A DNA stretch of 42,501 nt. Source: Sterolibacterium sp. (GTDB lineage: Bacteria > Pseudomonadota > Gammaproteobacteria > Burkholderiales > Rhodocyclaceae). Positions 39,422 to 42,501 of this stretch are shown here, one piece after another. How positions within the stretch are numbered: position 1 is the stretch's first letter; each line of letters begins with the position of its first letter. The DNA is taken from the NCBI GenBank assembly GCA_018061005.1, contig JAGOVA010000022.1, positions 1 to 42,501 of the forward strand. The letters are read 5' to 3'. The notes beneath the pieces were generated by a model. The model had not been told where the DNA came from. It searched no databases and saw only the letters and a program-made list of their open reading frames with translations. Both the position numbers and the translations under genes were made by a program.

Positions 39422-42307
39422 TCAGACCTTGGCGACATCGAGCGCCGCCCCATGGGGAACGTGGCTGGGACCGCCGTAGAACATGCGATAGTGCAGCTGG
39501 CTGTAGCCTCCGGCCAGATGCAATGCCTTCCAGGGGGCTTCCACCGGCTCCTGCTGACCCTTCCAGTTCTTGAACTGGAAGGGCTCCCAGGCGTGATACA
39601 TGATTACTTCACCCGGCGCACAGATGGCGGCGACCTTGACCATGCACTCGAAAGCACCGTGGTCGTTGAACACCTTGACCATGTCACCATCCTTGATGCC
39701 CCGCGCGTCCGTGTCCTTCGGATTCATCCAGCAGGCGGGCTGGCCGCGCTGCAGGCGCAACAGCAATTTGACATCGCGCCAGATGGAGTGAATCGACCAG
39801 CGGTTGTGTCCCCCGGCAAAACGCAAGGGATACTTGCTGGCGTGCATCGGTGACTCTTTATGACAGGGCAAAGCCTCGCCGCCTTCGATGAACCAGGGAT
39901 GATCGATATAAAACTGCATACGTCCGGTGAGCGTCGGCCAAGAGGACTTCTTCTCGATCATGTCGCGATGCGCCCAGTGCGTATCCTTCGGGTCGTAATC
40001 TGAATAATTCTGGTTGATGATGCCCGGCCGCGCACTGGCGATCACCGGCACAGCCCCCATATCCAGTGCTTCACGGCCGGTACGCGCCGCCACGCTGGGG
40101 CTCTTCTCGAAAATCTCGTCCATGAAGCGCATCGGATCTTCCGGATCCAGCGGATCAAACTTGCCGTGATCGGTGTGATGGTCGTACACCTTGGTCAGAT
40201 CGAGGGGCTTATCGTGCCAGCCCCGCACCGGGCCGATATTGCGCGCCTTGGCCCGTTCGGAAATCAGCTTGCTCATGCGTCCGAAAATTTCCCATTCATT
40301 CTTGGACTCACCCAGAGGCTCCGTCGCCTTGTCCGAACAGATGACATAAGGCACATAGGTCACGGCATACTTGATCCCCACCTTCTCGTAATAGGCGGCG
40401 GCTGGCAACACATAATCGGCAAACATACACGATGTCGTCATCTTGAAATTAACACCGACGATGATGTCCAGCTTGGGCCACAGATGTTTCTTGGCAATCT
40501 CCGGTGAAGGCCAGCGACGCAGCATGTTGCAACCCGTGAAGATATAGGCCTTGGGCGAGCGATCCTCACGCGGCGAAACCTTGATCCAGCCCTTGTCAAT
40601 CGACTCACGCAAATAAGAAGACAGATCGCGCGGCAAGGTCTTGTCCTGCAGATGGGGCTTGTCCCACAACTCTTTGTAGCCGCCATGCACATAAAGGAAG
40701 ACCATCAACGGTGTCCAGCCCTGCTTGTTGCTGACGTAAGTGTAGACATCCTCGTAATCACGCGGCGACATGCCCCGCACGGCCTTGGGAATCAGCTTGA
40801 TTTTTTCCATAGGCGTGAGCGCGCCATCATTCAGTGCCCCCAACCCTTCCAGCCACCACCAGCTCATCACCTTGATACCGCCACCCTGTTTTCCTTGGTT
40901 GCCGGTCAGATCCATCAGCAACGCCATGGCGCGCTGGAACAGGTCGCTGTGATAGTGCTTGCAAGCCCCCCAGGAGGCATAAATCATCGAGCTTTTCGCC
41001 TGCGCCATTTCACGCGCAAAGGCACGAATGACGTTCGGATGAACATCGCTGATTTTGGACGACAGTTCGGGCGTGAACTCTTTGTCCAGCTTGGCCTTCA
41101 GTTTGTCGAAAACAGTTTCGCATTCCACCGTGGAACCATCGGCCAGCTTGACCTGACGCGTCCCCGACAGTGCCGGCTTGAGGCTACCCAGCTTGAGGCT
41201 GCGCCCCCCGTCGCCGTCACCCATACAACCCGGCGCAATGACAATCTTGTTCGTGGCCTCGTCCCAGAAATACAGGCCATTCTCGTCACCGCCCTTGACC
41301 ACCTCATTGGCACGCAGGAAACGCTGGTTATCCTTGCGAACCAGAAAGGGGAAATCGGTCTGTTCAAGAACGTAATCCAGCTTGTAGAGTTTTTCTTGAA
41401 TGATGTATTGCGCCGCCGCCAACCCAAATGCCGGATCGCTTTCCGGGCGCAGCTTCACCCACATGTCAGCATGCACCGTCGAGGGGCTGAGATCGGGCGA
41501 AATCACACACATTTTGGCACCACGATAACGTGCCTCATGCATGAAATGCGCTTCAGGGATCTTGGTATAAATCGGATTACCGACCCAGATCACGATGAAA
41601 TCCGACAGATACCAGTCATCGGCCGAGCCTTCGGAGTTAAACATCCCCCAGGTCTGCACCAGACCCATCGGCATGTCGGACACCCCGGCCCAGGAGTCCA
41701 TCTGCGTACAGTTCATGGCTTCGGTAAACCGCACGTCCCCCGCCGTTTCCGGGCCAAACCCGCCATTGGTCGTACCATCGTCAAAAATAATGGACTCGGT
41801 CCCCTGATCCACGGCCACATCAATCAGCTTGTCGCAGATGTCGTTGAGTGCTTCATCCCATGAAATCCGTTTCCACTTGCCTTCGCCCCGCTCACCCACA
41901 CGCTTCAGCGGATACTTGAGACGCGATTCAGATACCTGCAAGGTGGTGTAGCACGCCCCCTTCTGGCAGCCACGCGGATTCATGTCCGGCACATCGGCGC
42001 GATGCGGCTCATAAATGGCGTTCTGTTCCTCGCGCCAGGCAATGCCATCGCGCACGTACACATCCCATGAACAGGCATCGCCACAGTTGGCGCGGGTGTG
42101 CGTCCCCTTGACGATCTTGTCCCACTTCCATTTCTCACGCCAGAGGTCGGAGTAATCGTTGTACTTGATTTTCTTGGCCAGCGTTTTCGGCTTCAACGCC
42201 GGGCCAGCCTTGATGGATGCAGGCGTTTTCGGCTTCAGGCTGTAAAGACCCAAGCCAGCGGCTGCGACGGCAGAGCCGACGATAAAATTACGACGGGATA
42301 CTTGCAT
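39422..42307 (-). CDS. Type II DMSO-reductase-family molybdoenzyme, catalytic subunit (Tat-exported)
   Basis: Periplasmic molybdopterin enzyme of 961 residues in the NarG/ClrA/SerA/DdhA/EbdA/NxrA group. It has a Tat signal (SRRNFIVGSAV, residues 4-14), the FS0 [4Fe-4S] site H70-x4-C75-x3-C79-x34-C114, and the family block WREEQNAIYEPHRADVPDMNPRGCQKGAC. The likely molybdenum ligand is D231 in SADDWYLSDF, matching the NarG Asp. C-terminal MoCo binding includes the MNPKDTDARGIKDGDMVKVFNDHG segment. SD AGGAG. Reduction of chlorate, selenate or nitrate, or oxidation of DMS or a hydrocarbon/sterol, are all possible; the sequence does not decide. The chaperone follows; an unidentified gene precedes by 65 bases. 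Confidence 0.9.
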   Translation of the reverse strand: MQVSRRNFIVGSAVAAAGLGLYSLKPKTPASIKAGPALKPKTLAKKIKYNDYSDLWREKWKWDKIVKGTHTRANCGDACSWDVYVRDGIAWREEQNAIYEPHRADVPDMNPRGCQKGACYTTLQVSESRLKYPLKRVGERGEGKWKRISWDEALNDICDKLIDVAVDQGTESIIFDDGTTNGGFGPETAGDVRFTEAMNCTQMDSWAGVSDMPMGLVQTWGMFNSEGSADDWYLSDFIVIWVGNPIYTKIPEAHFMHEARYRGAKMCVISPDLSPSTVHADMWVKLRPESDPAFGLAAAQYIIQEKLYKLDYVLEQTDFPFLVRKDNQRFLRANEVVKGGDENGLYFWDEATNKIVIAPGCMGDGDGGRSLKLGSLKPALSGTRQVKLADGSTVECETVFDKLKAKLDKEFTPELSSKISDVHPNVIRAFAREMAQAKSSMIYASWGACKHYHSDLFQRAMALLMDLTGNQGKQGGGIKVMSWWWLEGLGALNDGALTPMEKIKLIPKAVRGMSPRDYEDVYTYVSNKQGWTPLMVFLYVHGGYKELWDKPHLQDKTLPRDLSSYLRESIDKGWIKVSPREDRSPKAYIFTGCNMLRRWPSPEIAKKHLWPKLDIIVGVNFKMTTSCMFADYVLPAAAYYEKVGIKYAVTYVPYVICSDKATEPLGESKNEWEIFGRMSKLISERAKARNIGPVRGWHDKPLDLTKVYDHHTDHGKFDPLDPEDPMRFMDEIFEKSPSVAARTGREALDMGAVPVIASARPGIINQNYSDYDPKDTHWAHRDMIEKKSSWPTLTGRMQFYIDHPWFIEGGEALPCHKESPMHASKYPLRFAGGHNRWSIHSIWRDVKLLLRLQRGQPACWMNPKDTDARGIKDGDMVKVFNDHGAFECMVKVAAICAPGEVIMYHAWEPFQFKNWKGQQEPVEAPWKALHLAGGYSQLHYRMFYGGPSHVPHGAALDVAKV

Positions 42308-42372
42308 GATTGATACTCTCCTGTCAGTCAGTATTCTTTTGGTAGATCATTTTCATTCCGAAAATCCGCTGT

Positions 42373-42501
42373 TCAAGCCCAGCTCAGCGACTGCGGATTG
42401 ACATCAAAGCCGCCGAACATGTCGTTCCAGCGATAGGCGATGAGTAGATCCATCAGTTCAGACTTGCCGCCCTTGCGGACTTTCTCGCGTTCTTCCTTGA
42501 G
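42373..42501 (-). CDS. Partial gene: C-terminal 42 residues of the gene upstream of the molybdoenzyme
   Basis: The window edge cuts this frame. Visible is a 42-residue C-terminus, charged at first (LKEEREKVRKGG) then with an aromatic segment YRWNDMFGGFDVNPQSLSWA and a TGA stop at 42373-42375. The stop lies 65 bases before the catalytic subunit start, so the two are probably co-transcribed. It could be the Fe-S beta subunit, a heme-b gamma subunit or an accessory protein. No cysteine or haem motif is in the visible part, so no assignment is made. Confidence 0.7.
   Translation of the reverse strand, partial: LKEEREKVRKGGKSELMDLLIAYRWNDMFGGFDVNPQSLSWA

Noticed and set aside
40652-41863. 403-codon plus-strand frame opposite the molybdoenzyme
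   Set aside because: Same reason: shadow composition and complete overlap with a conserved gene.

Overview
The window reads as a stretch of a Gram-negative, GC-rich betaproteobacterial chromosome. Pointers are a HU protein with a Lys/Ala-rich C-terminal tail, the smc-zipA-ligA gene order, an S-methyl-5'-thioinosine phosphorylase-type enzyme instead of MTA nucleosidase, a short-form QueF, and an LigA variant segment (SIRTETDT) that I associate with Rhodocyclales-like bacteria. A respiratory molybdoenzyme, fatty-acid-type oxidoreductases and cobalamin genes suit a Rhodocyclales/Nitrosomonadales-type organism, but the genus is not determined. I see no insertion sequence, CRISPR array, prophage or rRNA, and all complete genes look intact. 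Many long reading frames opposite real genes are codon-bias shadows and are left out.

Layout. 1-3137: tRNA-Ser(GGA), then a divergent cobalamin nucleotide-loop operon cobU-cobT-cobC-cobS with overlapping stops and starts. 3141-9298: a polytopic GT-C-like membrane protein, then an RND efflux pump and its membrane fusion protein whose leader holds an inverted repeat and an 8-bp tandem array. 9492-13882: a lipid-type oxidation locus (FadH-like dienoyl-CoA reductase, hotdog thioesterase-like protein, divergent GMC alcohol/sterol oxidoreductase) with a PsrA-like palindrome in the shared promoter region. 13919-17554: an RlhA-type U32 protein and a membrane-anchored FMN/Fe-S glutamate-synthase-like protein. 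17593-21801: a minus-strand unit of methylthioinosine phosphorylase, peptide deformylase, sensor kinase and NarL-type regulator. 21934-23751: typA/bipA. 23862-32963: a six-gene minus-strand unit smc-zipA-ligA-galU-hpt-histidine phosphatase, almost every junction overlapping. 33117-35760: queF, a SAM methyltransferase, an SMR exporter and fabI, closed by a strong bidirectional terminator. 35908-38296: ppiD and hupB. 38481-42501: the downstream end of an operon for a Tat-exported type II DMSO-reductase-family molybdoenzyme (partial upstream gene, catalytic subunit, TorD-like chaperone).

The most interesting material is at the right edge. The molybdoenzyme catalytic gene is followed directly by its chaperone, with a terminator-like hairpin between them, and is preceded by an unidentified gene cut by the window end. 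Its physiological substrate cannot be told from the sequence. Secondary leads are the PsrA-like operator in the lipid locus, the phosphorylase-deformylase-two-component operon, the methyltransferase/SMR pair, and a palindrome that carries an identical extended -10 element on each strand between the tRNA and the cob operon.
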